This document shows positions 26,430-35,834 of a stretch of DNA of 64,000 nt, piece by piece. The notes below the pieces were generated by a model, which was not told the DNA's origin, made no database searches, and was given only the letters and a program-made list of their open reading frames with translations. This DNA comes from Pseudomonadota bacterium (GTDB lineage Bacteria; Pseudomonadota; Gammaproteobacteria; Xanthomonadales; Rhodanobacteraceae). The translations under genes were made by a program, and so were the position numbers. Location: NCBI GenBank assembly GCA_018240565.1, contig JAFEFO010000022.1, positions 1 to 64,000 of the forward strand, written 5' to 3'. Each line of letters begins with the position of its first letter. Position 1 is the first letter of the stretch.

Positions 26430-27434
26430 ATGGCCATCGCTTCGCCCGACCTGTCCCGATCGACATCGCGTTTTGCCCAGGCGCAGGTACTGGCCGCGCC
26501 GGGCATGGCGCGCGTGGATGCGCTGATCCGCACGCGGCTCGCGTCCGACGTGGTGCTGGTCAACCAGATCGCCGAGCACATCGTCGGCGCCGGCGGCAAG
26601 CGCCTGCGGCCGATGCTGGTGCTGCTTTCCGCGCAGGCCGCCGGTTACGCCGGTGCGCACGACACCTTGCTCGCCACAGTGGTCGAGTTCATCCACACGG
26701 CGACGCTTCTTCACGACGACGTGGTCGACGAGTCGGACCTGCGCCGGGGACGCAAGACGGCGAACGCGCTGTGGGGCAATGCGGCCAGCGTGCTGGTCGG
26801 GGATTTTTTGTATTCGCGTGCGTTCCAGATGATGGTCGAGGCCGACGACATGCGCGTGATGCGCATCCTCGCCGACACGACCAACCGCATCGCCGAAGGC
26901 GAGGTGCTGCAACTGCTCAACATCCACAACCCGGACGTGGACCAAGCCGCCTACCTGCGCGTGATCGAGCGCAAGACCGCCGTACTGTTCGCCGCCGCCA
27001 CGCGCCTGGGCGGCCTGCTCGGTGGATTGCCTGCGGCGCAGGAAGACGCGCTCGCGGACTATGGATTGAACCTTGGCTTCGCCTTCCAGATCGCCGACGA
27101 CGTGCTCGACTACGTGTCCGATGCCGGCACGCTCGGCAAGAACATCGGCGACGACCTCGCCGAGGGCAAGGTCACGCTGCCGCTGATCTACGCGCTGGAA
27201 CGCGCCGATCCGGCACACGCCGCGTCGATCCGCCACGCCATCGAAACCGGCGGACTGGACGCGCTCGACGCGATCCTCGCCACGATCCGCGGCAGCGGCG
27301 CGGTCGAACGCGCGCGTTCTCGGGCGGGCGCGTACGCCGATGCCGCAAAAGCGGCATTGTCCACATTGCCGCATTCCGCCGCGCGCGACGCACTGGCGGC
27401 GCTGGCCGACTACGCACTGCAACGCGACCACTGA
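26430..27434 (+). CDS. ispB: Octaprenyl-diphosphate synthase
   Basis: 334 residues from the ATG at 26430. This trans-polyprenyl synthase shows GGKRLRPML (~50-60), the first Asp-rich motif LLHDDVVDESD (~90-100) and the second, FQIADDVLDY (~220). It makes the side chain of ubiquinone. The 3' neighbour begins 2 bp downstream, so may share the transcript. The usual neighbours rplU-rpmA are not seen here. Confidence 0.93.
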   Translation: MAIASPDLSRSTSRFAQAQVLAAPGMARVDALIRTRLASDVVLVNQIAEHIVGAGGKRLRPMLVLLSAQAAGYAGAHDTLLATVVEFIHTATLLHDDVVDESDLRRGRKTANALWGNAASVLVGDFLYSRAFQMMVEADDMRVMRILADTTNRIAEGEVLQLLNIHNPDVDQAAYLRVIERKTAVLFAAATRLGGLLGGLPAAQEDALADYGLNLGFAFQIADDVLDYVSDAGTLGKNIGDDLAEGKVTLPLIYALERADPAHAASIRHAIETGGLDALDAILATIRGSGAVERARSRAGAYADAAKAALSTLPHSAARDALAALADYALQRDH

Positions 27435-27436
27435 CG

Positions 27437-27937
27437 ATGAAGTCGATAACGAAAGCGATCGTCACGATTCTTGTGCTGGCCCAGTACGCGCCGGCAGTGC
27501 ATGCCGACGCCGCGGCGACGGCCTCGATCGAAGTCGCCGGCGAGAATGGGAGCCCACGTCACTTCGACGCTGCCGCACTGGCCAGATTGCCGCAACACAC
27601 CGTTCGTGCGCAGGCGCATGGGCAAACCGTCACCTGCACCGGTGCGAACGTCATCGACCTGCTCGCTGCGGTCGGCGCGCCACACGGTGCGGCCGTGCGC
27701 GGCAAGGCGCTCGCGCTGTATGCACGTGTCCGTGCGGCGGACGGCTACCGCGCCGTATTCGCGTTGGCCGACCTGGATCCGGACATGCGCGGCGCCGTCC
27801 CCATCGTCACTGCGAGCTGCGACGGCAAGCCGCTCGACGCGAAGATCGGCCCGTTCCGCCTCGTCGTGCCGGACGACAAGCGTCCGGCGCGCTGGGTACG
27901 CCAGGTGACCGCAATCGACCTTTTGCGTGCGCCGTGA
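27437..27937 (+). CDS. Small exported protein, molybdopterin-oxidoreductase-like domain
   Basis: 166 residues, beginning 2 bp after ispB. The first ~24 residues are a Sec signal (hydrophobic stretch, then HADAAA). The rest resembles a minimal form of the sulfite-oxidase-type molybdopterin-binding fold, with GANVIDLLAAVG, YRAVFALADLDP and GPFRLVVPDDKRPARWVRQV being characteristic. It lacks the full-length cofactor-binding elements, so enzymatic activity is uncertain; it may be a degenerate, non-catalytic member. Confidence 0.65.
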   Translation: MKSITKAIVTILVLAQYAPAVHADAAATASIEVAGENGSPRHFDAAALARLPQHTVRAQAHGQTVTCTGANVIDLLAAVGAPHGAAVRGKALALYARVRAADGYRAVFALADLDPDMRGAVPIVTASCDGKPLDAKIGPFRLVVPDDKRPARWVRQVTAIDLLRAP

Positions 27938-28020
27938 GTCGGCGGCGGCGGCCGGCATTTGGAAATCCCTAACACCGCCGGTTTAGACTGCCAAACACTT
28001 TCCAATCCATGGAGCCCGCC

Positions 28021-29052
28021 ATGCGTCGCAGTCGCTTCGTGTTTGCCCTGGGTTTGATCGCACCCGCGCTCGCCGCCGCAGCGCCGCACTACGCAGTCAC
28101 GCAGCGCTACGCCATCGGTCAAGCCGGTGGCTGGGACTACCTGGCGTATTCCGCCGACGGACACAGGCTGTACATCAGTCGTTCCGACCGCGTGCTCGTG
28201 GTCGATGCCGACAACGGCAAGGTGGAGGCGACGATTCCCGGCACCGACGGCGTGCACGGCATCGCGCTGGTGCCCGCGCTTGGCCATGGCTACACCAGCA
28301 ATGGCCGCGCCGATACGCTCACCGAATTCGACCTCGCCACATCCAAGCCCCTGCGCACGATCGCGGTGGAAGGCAAGAATCCCGATGCGTTGATCTACGA
28401 CGCCGCGAGCAAGCATCTGTTTGCGTTCGATGGCCACAGCAACGAAGCGAACGTCATCGATCCGGTCGCCGGCAAGCTGGTGACGAAAATCCCGCTGCCC
28501 GGCAAACCCGAGTTCGCCGCCAGCGACGAGGCCGGCAATGTCTACGCCAACATCGAGGACACCGCGCAACTGGCGCGCATCGATTCGACGACGAACAAGG
28601 TCATGGCGGTGTGGAAACTCGCCGGGTGCGAAGAGCCATCGGGCCTCGCCATCGACATCGCGCATCATCGGTTGTTCTCGGTCTGCCAGAACAAGCACAT
28701 GGCCGTCACCGATGCGCAGACGGGCAAATCCGTCGCGACCGTCGCAATTGGCGAGGGCCCCGACGCGGCAGGCTTTGATGCCACGCGTGGCCTGGTCTTC
28801 AGCACGAATGGTCACGACGGCACGCTAACCGTCGTGCACGAGGACGATCCCGACCACTATTCGGTAATCGCGAATGTGCCCACCGAAAAAAGCGCGCGCA
28901 CGCTGGCGCTGGATACCCAAGGCAACCGCCTCTTCACCGTCGCGGCGAAATTCGGGCCGCGTCCGGCGCCGACAAAGGAAAATCCACACCCGTGGCCCGC
29001 GGTCGTCGAAGGCAGCTTTACGGTTCTCGTGGTAGGCGAGCGGAAGCCCTGA
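28021..29052 (+). CDS. YncE-like periplasmic beta-propeller protein
   Basis: 343 residues from the ATG at 28021 (GGAG at 28010-28013). A Sec signal peptide is followed by repeated blades of the YncE/cytochrome D1 type: YLAYSADGHRLYISRSD, then VDADNGKVEATIPG, VIDPVAGKLVTKIPLPG and further copies to the C-terminus. No haem-binding motif is seen, so I take it as a ligand-binding or scaffold protein. It begins the long efflux operon; the next gene overlaps its stop by one base. Confidence 0.8.
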   Translation: MRRSRFVFALGLIAPALAAAAPHYAVTQRYAIGQAGGWDYLAYSADGHRLYISRSDRVLVVDADNGKVEATIPGTDGVHGIALVPALGHGYTSNGRADTLTEFDLATSKPLRTIAVEGKNPDALIYDAASKHLFAFDGHSNEANVIDPVAGKLVTKIPLPGKPEFAASDEAGNVYANIEDTAQLARIDSTTNKVMAVWKLAGCEEPSGLAIDIAHHRLFSVCQNKHMAVTDAQTGKSVATVAIGEGPDAAGFDATRGLVFSTNGHDGTLTVVHEDDPDHYSVIANVPTEKSARTLALDTQGNRLFTVAAKFGPRPAPTKENPHPWPAVVEGSFTVLVVGERKP

Positions 29053-30374
29053 TGCGGAATCTGCGCAGCGCATGGCTTGTCGCTTTCGCTGCGCTTGGCG
29101 GCTGTGCGTTGTACCGGCCGCTGCCGCTCACTGAAAATCCGGCACCGGTGGCGCTGGCCGATGCCGCCAAATCCGTCGACCATCCGCGCCTGGCGCCGCT
29201 GCCGATTCCCGCGCAGGGGCCGTGGACCGATCTGCAACTGGCCGACATCGCCATTGTCGCCAGTCCCGACCTTGCGGCGCTGCGCGCGCAGGCCAAAGTC
29301 GCCGACGCGCAGGTTTTCGCGGCGGGCCTGTTGCCCGACCCGCAGATCGGCATAGCCGTGGACGATCCGGACGGCTCGGGCACAGTCAAGGCGTTCACAC
29401 TCAGCGCCGGCTTCGACATCGCTGCCTTGCTCACGCGCCGCGCGCGCGTCGCCGCCGCGCGCGCGAATGCCGAACAGGTACGCCGCGATATCGCCTGGCA
29501 GGAATGGCTGGCGGCGAACCAGGTGCGTCTGCTCGCGCGCCGCTATCACTATCTTGAACGCCAACACACCGTCGCCGCACATGCGGCCGATGCGGCGGAA
29601 AGATTGCTGGCACTGACCCAAACCGCGCTTGATCAACACAATGCGCGGCTGGACGATCTCGCCCTGCGCCGCGTCGCCGTGCTCGACTCACGCGCACGCG
29701 AAGGCGCCCTCGCGCGCGATGCGGAATCCGCGCGCCAGCAACTCAATCAAGCCGTCGGCGTGACGCCGGATACACATCTGCCACTTGCCGACGTGACGGC
29801 GCCGCACGATCCGTCCACGCTCGATGCGGCGGCGCTGGAAGAACAGGCGCTGGCGCGGCGGTTGGACCTGGCCGCACTGCGCGCCGGTTATGCCTCGCAG
29901 GAAGCGCAAGTGCGTGGCGCGATCCTGCAGCAATATCCGCTGCCGAACATCAGCGTATCGCGTGCACGCGACACCACACCGGTGTACACGAGAGGCGCGT
30001 CGGTGAATTTCGCCCTGCCTTTGTGGAACCGCAATCGCGGCGGCGTGGCAGTCGCCGATGCGACACGTGAACAGCTGCACGCCGAGTACGCCGCACGCGC
30101 ATTCGATGCACGGGCATCCATTGCCGCGCAGGTTGAAGCATTGAAACAGATCGCCGCGCAACGCCAGGCGCTCGATGCGCAGCTCGGCAAACTGCGCACG
30201 GAGATGCAACCGCTGGAACAGGCAGCCGAGCGCCGCGATGTGGCTCTGGTAAGCTTCGAGACCGCGCGTGCAGCCCTGCTTGACAAGGAAATCGCCAGCC
30301 TCGCGCTGGCGCAAGCACAGTCCGAAGGCGAAGTTGCGCTGGCGATCGATGTGGGGGCATTGATATGGCATTGA
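29052..30374 (+). CDS. Outer membrane efflux lipoprotein, TolC family (first copy)
   Basis: 440 residues. An N-terminal lipoprotein signal carries a lipobox ending LGGC (Cys near residue 18). Two repeated coiled-coil/beta-barrel halves of the TolC superfamily follow, with the typical DLAALRAQAKVADAQVFAAG and RRLDLAALRAGYASQEAQVRG helices. It is the outer membrane channel of a tripartite pump. It overlaps the adaptor gene by 10 bp. A second, different TolC-like gene follows the RND pump in the same operon. Confidence 0.88.
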   Translation: MRNLRSAWLVAFAALGGCALYRPLPLTENPAPVALADAAKSVDHPRLAPLPIPAQGPWTDLQLADIAIVASPDLAALRAQAKVADAQVFAAGLLPDPQIGIAVDDPDGSGTVKAFTLSAGFDIAALLTRRARVAAARANAEQVRRDIAWQEWLAANQVRLLARRYHYLERQHTVAAHAADAAERLLALTQTALDQHNARLDDLALRRVAVLDSRAREGALARDAESARQQLNQAVGVTPDTHLPLADVTAPHDPSTLDAAALEEQALARRLDLAALRAGYASQEAQVRGAILQQYPLPNISVSRARDTTPVYTRGASVNFALPLWNRNRGGVAVADATREQLHAEYAARAFDARASIAAQVEALKQIAAQRQALDAQLGKLRTEMQPLEQAAERRDVALVSFETARAALLDKEIASLALAQAQSEGEVALAIDVGALIWH

Positions 30375-31414
30375 AGGTTTTCTGGATCGTCGCGTTCGCC
30401 TGCGCGCATGCGCTGATTGGCGCGCCAGCAGCGCACGCCGATGAAGACGATGCCGCGGTGGCGACCGTGGCGAGCGTGCAAGTTGCGACTGCCACGCTCG
30501 CACCGATGCGGCAATACATTTCCGCATTTGGCACGCTCGTATTTTCAGCCGATGCGCTGCAGACGCTGTCGGTGCCGTATCAGGCACGCGTCGTGCGTGT
30601 CGATGTCGTCGCCGGCCAGTTGGTGCGCAAAGGCGACGCCCTGGTCGAACTGCAACCCACCGCCGCCGCCGCGTTGGAATTGCAGCGTGCGGACAACGAC
30701 GCGCGGTTCGCAGACACGCAACTGGCGCGCACGCGTGAATTGTTCGCCCAACACCTGGCGACCAATACCGACCTCGCCGCCGCCGAACAGGCCGCGCACA
30801 ACGCCCAGGCCACGCAGGCTTCCGCGCAAGCGCGCTTTGGTGGACTGGGTGAACACACGCTGCGCGCCGATCACGCTGGCGTGGTCGCCGACATCGCTGC
30901 GCGCGCCGGCGAAATCATCGCCGCGGACACGGCGTTCGCGCATGTCGGTGACAACGCCGGTTTGCGCCTGGATCTTGGCGTCGAGCCATCCGCCATCGCC
31001 CAGGCGCATGCAGGCGCGCCGGTGCGATTTCATTTGTTGCAGGATGGCGCAGCGCAACGCAAGGCCGTCGTCGAACGCGTCGGCGGTCAGATCGATGCCG
31101 CCTCGCGCCTGATTCCTGTCGTCGCCAAACCCGATGCCGACACGCAACTTACGCCCGGCGCAGCCGTGAGCGCACAGATCGAAACCGGCACCGGCAAGCC
31201 CGTACTCGGCGTACCGCGCGCGGCCGTGCTCTGGCAGGACAGCAAGGCGTATGTCTTCGTGGTGCAGTCCGGCAAGGCGCGGCGGCGTGCGGTCGAGGTC
31301 GGTGCGGACGACGGCGAACGCATCGAAATCAAATCCGGCCTTGCGGCGAACGAATCCGTGGTCACGCTCGGCAACTACGAACTCGAAGACGGCATGGCGG
31401 TCAAGGTGCAATGA
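30365..31414 (+). CDS. RND efflux periplasmic adaptor (membrane fusion protein)
   Basis: 349 residues with a Sec signal ending APAAHA. The lipoyl/barrel-sandwich halves flank a helical hairpin: VPYQARVVRVDVVAGQLVRKGDALVEL (~75-100), then the hairpin (~105-155), then LRADHAGVVADIAARAGEIIAAD (~165). The C-terminal beta-barrel and membrane-proximal domains end at LEDGMAVKVQ. It bridges the RND pump and a TolC-type channel. The stop overlaps the RND gene start (ATGA). Confidence 0.9.
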   Translation: MALKVFWIVAFACAHALIGAPAAHADEDDAAVATVASVQVATATLAPMRQYISAFGTLVFSADALQTLSVPYQARVVRVDVVAGQLVRKGDALVELQPTAAAALELQRADNDARFADTQLARTRELFAQHLATNTDLAAAEQAAHNAQATQASAQARFGGLGEHTLRADHAGVVADIAARAGEIIAADTAFAHVGDNAGLRLDLGVEPSAIAQAHAGAPVRFHLLQDGAAQRKAVVERVGGQIDAASRLIPVVAKPDADTQLTPGAAVSAQIETGTGKPVLGVPRAAVLWQDSKAYVFVVQSGKARRRAVEVGADDGERIEIKSGLAANESVVTLGNYELEDGMAVKVQ

Positions 31415-34400
31415 GCGCCGCCTGGCTGACGCGGCATCAGCGCTCGCTCGGGCTGCTGATCCTGATTCTTGTCGCCGGCGGCATCGCCGCGGCGTGGAAC
31501 CTGCCGGTCGGCCTGTTTCCGAACATGGATTTTCCGCGCGTGGTGATTGCGATCGACGCCGGCGACCGCCCGATCGAACGCATGCAGGCGGAAATCACGC
31601 GTCCGCTGGAGCGGGTGTTGCGCGGCGTGCCGGACGTGGAACGCGTGCACTCGACGACGAGCCGCGGTTCCGCCGAAATCGCGCTCACCTTCGCCTGGGG
31701 CGTGGACATGGGTCGCGCGCTGTTGCAGGTGCAGGCGGCGATGAACGGCGCCCTGCCCGCGCTGCCACCGGGCGTGTCGTTCAGCGCGCAGCGACGCGAT
31801 CCAACCGTTTTTCCGGTGCTTGGACTCACCCTCACCTCGCCCACGCGCGGCGCGGTGGGATTGCGCGATTTCGCCACGCTCGAACTCGCACCGGCGCTGA
31901 GCGCCGTGCCCGGCATTGCCGACATCGAAATCCTCGGCGGCCGCAGCGCCGAGTTCCAGGTGCTGCTCGATCCAGCACGCTTGCGCGCCTATGCGCTATC
32001 CAGCGCCGATGTGGAACAGGCGCTCAATGCCGGCAACGCGGTTGCCGCGGTCGGGCGCATCGAAGATCGCTATCGGCTTTATCTGACCATTGCCGACACA
32101 CGCCTGACCGGCGTCGACGACATTCGTCACACGGTCGTGAAAACCGTGAACGGTCAGCCGGTGACGGTCGCCGCGCTGGGGCAGGTGCAACTCGGCCAGC
32201 AGCCGGAATTCACGCGCGTGACCGCCAACGGCGGCGACGCGGTACTGATCAACATCCGCCAGCAGCGCGGCGCCAACACGGTGGCATTGGTGCGCGCCGT
32301 GCGCGCGCGTCTGGCCGATCTGCGCGCGCAGGTTCCGGCCGACATCCGCGTCGGCACGTATTACGACCAATCCGAATTGATCGTCGCCTCGGCGGCCAGC
32401 GTGCGCGATGCCATCCTGATCGGCGCGCTGTTCGCCGCGCTGGTGCTGTTCGCCTTCCTGCGCAGCGCGCGCGTCACCCTGATCGCCGCACTCGCCCTGC
32501 CCATCGTCATCGCCATCACCGTTTTGCTGCTGCAACTGTTCGGCATGAGTTTCAACATCATGACCCTCGGCGGCATGGCGGCGGCGGTCGGCCTGATCGT
32601 CGACGACGCCGTGGTGATGATCGAGCACATCATGCGCCGCGCCGGCGCACAGCGCGCGGCCGGCGATGTCACCGTGCTCGCCGCAGCGCAGGAAATGCTG
32701 CGGCCATTGACCGGATCGTCGCTCGCCACCATCGTCGTGTTTGCGCCGCTCGCCTTCCTCGGTGGTGTCGCCGGCGGTTTCTTCAAAGCGCTGGCGTTGA
32801 CCATGGCAGCAGGTTTGGCGGTGTCGTGGGCGTTGGCCGCCCTCGCCCTGCCGTTGGTCGCCGCACGCGTATTGCGCGTGGACGATGCGCAGCGCATGGA
32901 ACAGGCCGAGCGCTGGATTGCCGGTGCGCATCGTGTCTATGTCACGCGCATGCAACGTGCGCTGGCGCGACCGCGTTGGGCGCTGGCGGCCATCGTGATC
33001 TGCGCCGTGATCGCCACGCTGTGCTACTGGCGCCTCGGCACCGGTTTCATGCCGCACATGGATGAAGGCGGCTTCGTCCTTGACTACGTCAGCCCGCCCG
33101 GCACCTCGCTCACCGAAACCGACCGACTGCTGCGTCAGGTTGAGGCGATCATCAAATCCACACCCGAGGTCGACAACTACTCGCGCCGTACCGGCCTGCA
33201 ACTCGGTGGCGGCCTGACCGAGGCCAATGAAGGCGATTTCTTCGTGCACCTCAAACCCATGCCGCGGCGCGGCATCGAAGACATCATGAGTGACGTGCGC
33301 GCGAAGATCGCCGCGCAAGTACCGGGCCTGCGCATCGAAACCGCGCAATTGATGGAAGACCTGATCGGCGATCTCGTCGCCACGCCCCAGCCCATCGAGG
33401 TCAAGGTTTTCGGCCAGAATCCGGCTGCCGACCGCGCCACGGCAGCGCAAATCGCCACCGCGATTGCTAAAATACCCGGCGTGGTCGAGGTTTTCGACGG
33501 GGTCAAGATCGCCGGCGATGCCATCGAGGTACGCGTGGATCGCGCGCGCGCCGCGCTGGACGGCCTGGATCCGGACAGCGTGACGCGCCAGCTCGAAACA
33601 GAATTGGGCGGCAGCCTTGCCGGGTCGATCCGGCAGGGCGAAAAGCTCGTCGGCATTCGCGTGTGGACGCCGGGCGACCTGCGCCAGCGCATCGGCCAGC
33701 TTGCCGCGATGCCACTGCGCGCAGCCGACGGACACACGCTGCCGTTGGGCCGGGTGGCAGAGATTGCGATTGCGCAAGGCCAGCCCGAGGCCGAGCGCGA
33801 GGATCAGCGGCCGATGGTTGCGGTGACGGCACGATTGGAAGGGCGCGATCTGGGGTCGGCAATGAGCGATGTGAAAGCAAGCGTGGCGAAGCTGAAATTG
33901 CCAACCGGCATGCAGGTCGAATATGGCGGCCTGTACGGCCAGCAACAGGCCTCGTTCCGGCAGATGGCACTGGTGTTTGCCGGCGCCTTGCTGCTGATCG
34001 TCACCCTGCTCATGTTCGTGTACGAAAACGTCGCCGTGGTGGCGAGCATCCTGATTGCGACGTTCTGTTCGCTGGCGGGCGTGTTCGCCGGACTGTGGCT
34101 GACCGGCACCGAATTGAACCTGTCCTCGATCATGGGACTCACCATGATCCTTGGCATCGTCACCGAAATCGCGATTTTCTATTTCGCCGAAATCGACTTC
34201 GCGCGTCCGCTCGATCGCACGGCATTGATCCAAGCCGGCACCATGCGCATGCGTCCGATCCTGATGACGTCCCTGATCGCCATCCTTGCCCTGTCGCCGC
34301 TCGCACTCGGCATAGGCACGGGCGCGGCAATGCAGCAACCGCTGGCGATCGCCATCGTGTTCGGCTTGATCGCCGCGGTGCCGATCGTCTTGATCGTGAT

Positions 34401-34452
34401 GCCCATGATCTACGTGCTGCTGGCACGCATGCCGCACGAGGCCGTGACATGA
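31411..34452 (+). CDS. RND family efflux pump inner membrane permease
   Basis: 1013 residues with the classic two-fold RND layout: N-terminal membrane helix, large periplasmic loop, six helices, a second loop, six helices. Charged residues of the proton relay are in GLIVDDAVVMIEH (helix 4, ~398). The segment GTGFMPHMDEGGFVLDYVSPPG after helix 7 is closer to heavy-metal RND pumps (CusA/CzcA), while the helix-4 motif is closer to the HAE drug pumps. The substrate is therefore open. It is coupled by 4-bp overlaps to adaptor and second TolC-like gene. Confidence 0.92.
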   Translation: MSAAWLTRHQRSLGLLILILVAGGIAAAWNLPVGLFPNMDFPRVVIAIDAGDRPIERMQAEITRPLERVLRGVPDVERVHSTTSRGSAEIALTFAWGVDMGRALLQVQAAMNGALPALPPGVSFSAQRRDPTVFPVLGLTLTSPTRGAVGLRDFATLELAPALSAVPGIADIEILGGRSAEFQVLLDPARLRAYALSSADVEQALNAGNAVAAVGRIEDRYRLYLTIADTRLTGVDDIRHTVVKTVNGQPVTVAALGQVQLGQQPEFTRVTANGGDAVLINIRQQRGANTVALVRAVRARLADLRAQVPADIRVGTYYDQSELIVASAASVRDAILIGALFAALVLFAFLRSARVTLIAALALPIVIAITVLLLQLFGMSFNIMTLGGMAAAVGLIVDDAVVMIEHIMRRAGAQRAAGDVTVLAAAQEMLRPLTGSSLATIVVFAPLAFLGGVAGGFFKALALTMAAGLAVSWALAALALPLVAARVLRVDDAQRMEQAERWIAGAHRVYVTRMQRALARPRWALAAIVICAVIATLCYWRLGTGFMPHMDEGGFVLDYVSPPGTSLTETDRLLRQVEAIIKSTPEVDNYSRRTGLQLGGGLTEANEGDFFVHLKPMPRRGIEDIMSDVRAKIAAQVPGLRIETAQLMEDLIGDLVATPQPIEVKVFGQNPAADRATAAQIATAIAKIPGVVEVFDGVKIAGDAIEVRVDRARAALDGLDPDSVTRQLETELGGSLAGSIRQGEKLVGIRVWTPGDLRQRIGQLAAMPLRAADGHTLPLGRVAEIAIAQGQPEAEREDQRPMVAVTARLEGRDLGSAMSDVKASVAKLKLPTGMQVEYGGLYGQQQASFRQMALVFAGALLLIVTLLMFVYENVAVVASILIATFCSLAGVFAGLWLTGTELNLSSIMGLTMILGIVTEIAIFYFAEIDFARPLDRTALIQAGTMRMRPILMTSLIAILALSPLALGIGTGAAMQQPLAIAIVFGLIAAVPIVLIVMPMIYVLLARMPHEAVT

Positions 34453-35834
34453 AGTCGGATTTTCGGCTCGTCCTCGCCGGCGCCGCCTGTGCGCTGCTGG
34501 CTTCCTGCGCATTGCACACGCCGCTGCCCGACCTGCATGCCGACGTGCCAGCGCAGTGGCGCAATGCGCCTGCCGACGCGGGCAAACTCGGGCCGGCACC
34601 GGACCTGGACGCGTGGTGGCATGCCTTCAACGATGCGCAACTCGACGCGCTGATCCAGCGCGCGCTGGCGCAGAACCTGACCGTGCAGCAAGCCAGCCTG
34701 CGCCTGCGCGGCGCGCGTGCCCTGCAGCATCGCTCCGGCACGCAGTTCATGCCGCAGGTGAACTTCCATACCTTCTCCGAACCCGATCCCGCCGCCACGA
34801 CGAGTTACTACGAGATCGGCTTCGACGCGCAATGGGAGCTGGGCTTCTTCGGCCGCGGCCTCGGCAATGCGCGCGTTGCCGCCGCCGATTTGCAAGCGGC
34901 GGAAACCAGCGTCACCGCCGCACGCGTGAGCCTGGTCGCCGAAGTCGCGCGCAGTTATGTCGACCTGCGCGCCGCGCAGGCGCGCGCCGGCCTGCTCGAT
35001 CGCATCGTGGACTTGCGCGAACGCGACGTGGAACTCGCCCGAACGCGCCTGCGCCTGAAGCTGGCAACACAGGACGACGTCGACAAGGCCGCGGGCGAAC
35101 TCGCGCAGGCACGCGCGGATGCCGCCGAGCCCGCCGCCGCCATCGCGCAGGCGCAACAGGCGCTGGACGTTCTGCTGGCGCAGTCGCAACCGGATGCGAA
35201 CTTGGCCAGCGCCGCACCACAACCGGTGCTGGGCGCGGTGAGCTTTGCGCAGACTCCGGCCGACCTGCTGCGCACGCGTCCGGAGATCCGCCAGGCCGAA
35301 CTCGACGTGCTGCGCGCCGCCGGTGAACTCGGCATCGCGCGCGCCGACCTGTGGCCGAAGCTCGGCCTCGGCGGCACGCTGATTTCGTCCACGCGCATGG
35401 TCGGCGACATCGACCGTCCGAACAAGGCGATTCCTTCCGCGGGCCCCATGATCGACATCCCGCTGCTCGACTGGGGTGCGCGCCACGACATGGCGAATGC
35501 GCGCGAGGCGGGCTTGCAGGCCGCGGTGCTTGGCTACCGCCAGGCCGTGCTCGAAGGCGTGGCCGAAGCCGAAAGCGCGCTCGCGCAATGGCAGCGCGAC
35601 CAGGCGCGCGCCGACGCCGCGCACGCGCGCCTGGCGCTCGCCGACAACGCCTTGACGCGCGCTCAAACCCTGCGCCGCATCGGCCTGGCCGACGACGCCG
35701 ACCGCGCGCAGGCCGGCATCGCGCAGGCGCAGGCGCAGCTGCAGGCGTCGCTCGCGCAACGCGATGCCGCCATCGCCTTCATCGCGGTATACAAATCCTT
35801 CGGCGGCACGCTACCGCCACTGGCGATGCAATGA
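34449..35834 (+). CDS. Outer membrane efflux lipoprotein, NodT/TolC family (second copy)
   Basis: 461 residues. Lipobox LLASC near residue 20; the following segment (PADAGKLGPAPDLDAWWHAFND then LDALIQRALAQNLTVQQA) is the standard start of NodT-type factors. The two repeats each carry an ARSYVDLRAAQAR or ALGYRQAVLEGVAEAE-like helix. It is unrelated in detail to the first TolC-like protein 5 kb upstream. Overlaps both neighbours by ATGA. Confidence 0.92.
   Translation: MKSDFRLVLAGAACALLASCALHTPLPDLHADVPAQWRNAPADAGKLGPAPDLDAWWHAFNDAQLDALIQRALAQNLTVQQASLRLRGARALQHRSGTQFMPQVNFHTFSEPDPAATTSYYEIGFDAQWELGFFGRGLGNARVAAADLQAAETSVTAARVSLVAEVARSYVDLRAAQARAGLLDRIVDLRERDVELARTRLRLKLATQDDVDKAAGELAQARADAAEPAAAIAQAQQALDVLLAQSQPDANLASAAPQPVLGAVSFAQTPADLLRTRPEIRQAELDVLRAAGELGIARADLWPKLGLGGTLISSTRMVGDIDRPNKAIPSAGPMIDIPLLDWGARHDMANAREAGLQAAVLGYRQAVLEGVAEAESALAQWQRDQARADAAHARLALADNALTRAQTLRRIGLADDADRAQAGIAQAQAQLQASLAQRDAAIAFIAVYKSFGGTLPPLAMQ

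Noticed and set aside
31996-34599. 867-codon minus-strand frame opposite the RND pump
   Set aside because: It is a GC-rich antisense shadow: no ribosome site, no recognisable domain, and low-complexity His/Arg/Gln composition, while the plus strand codes a complete RND protein.
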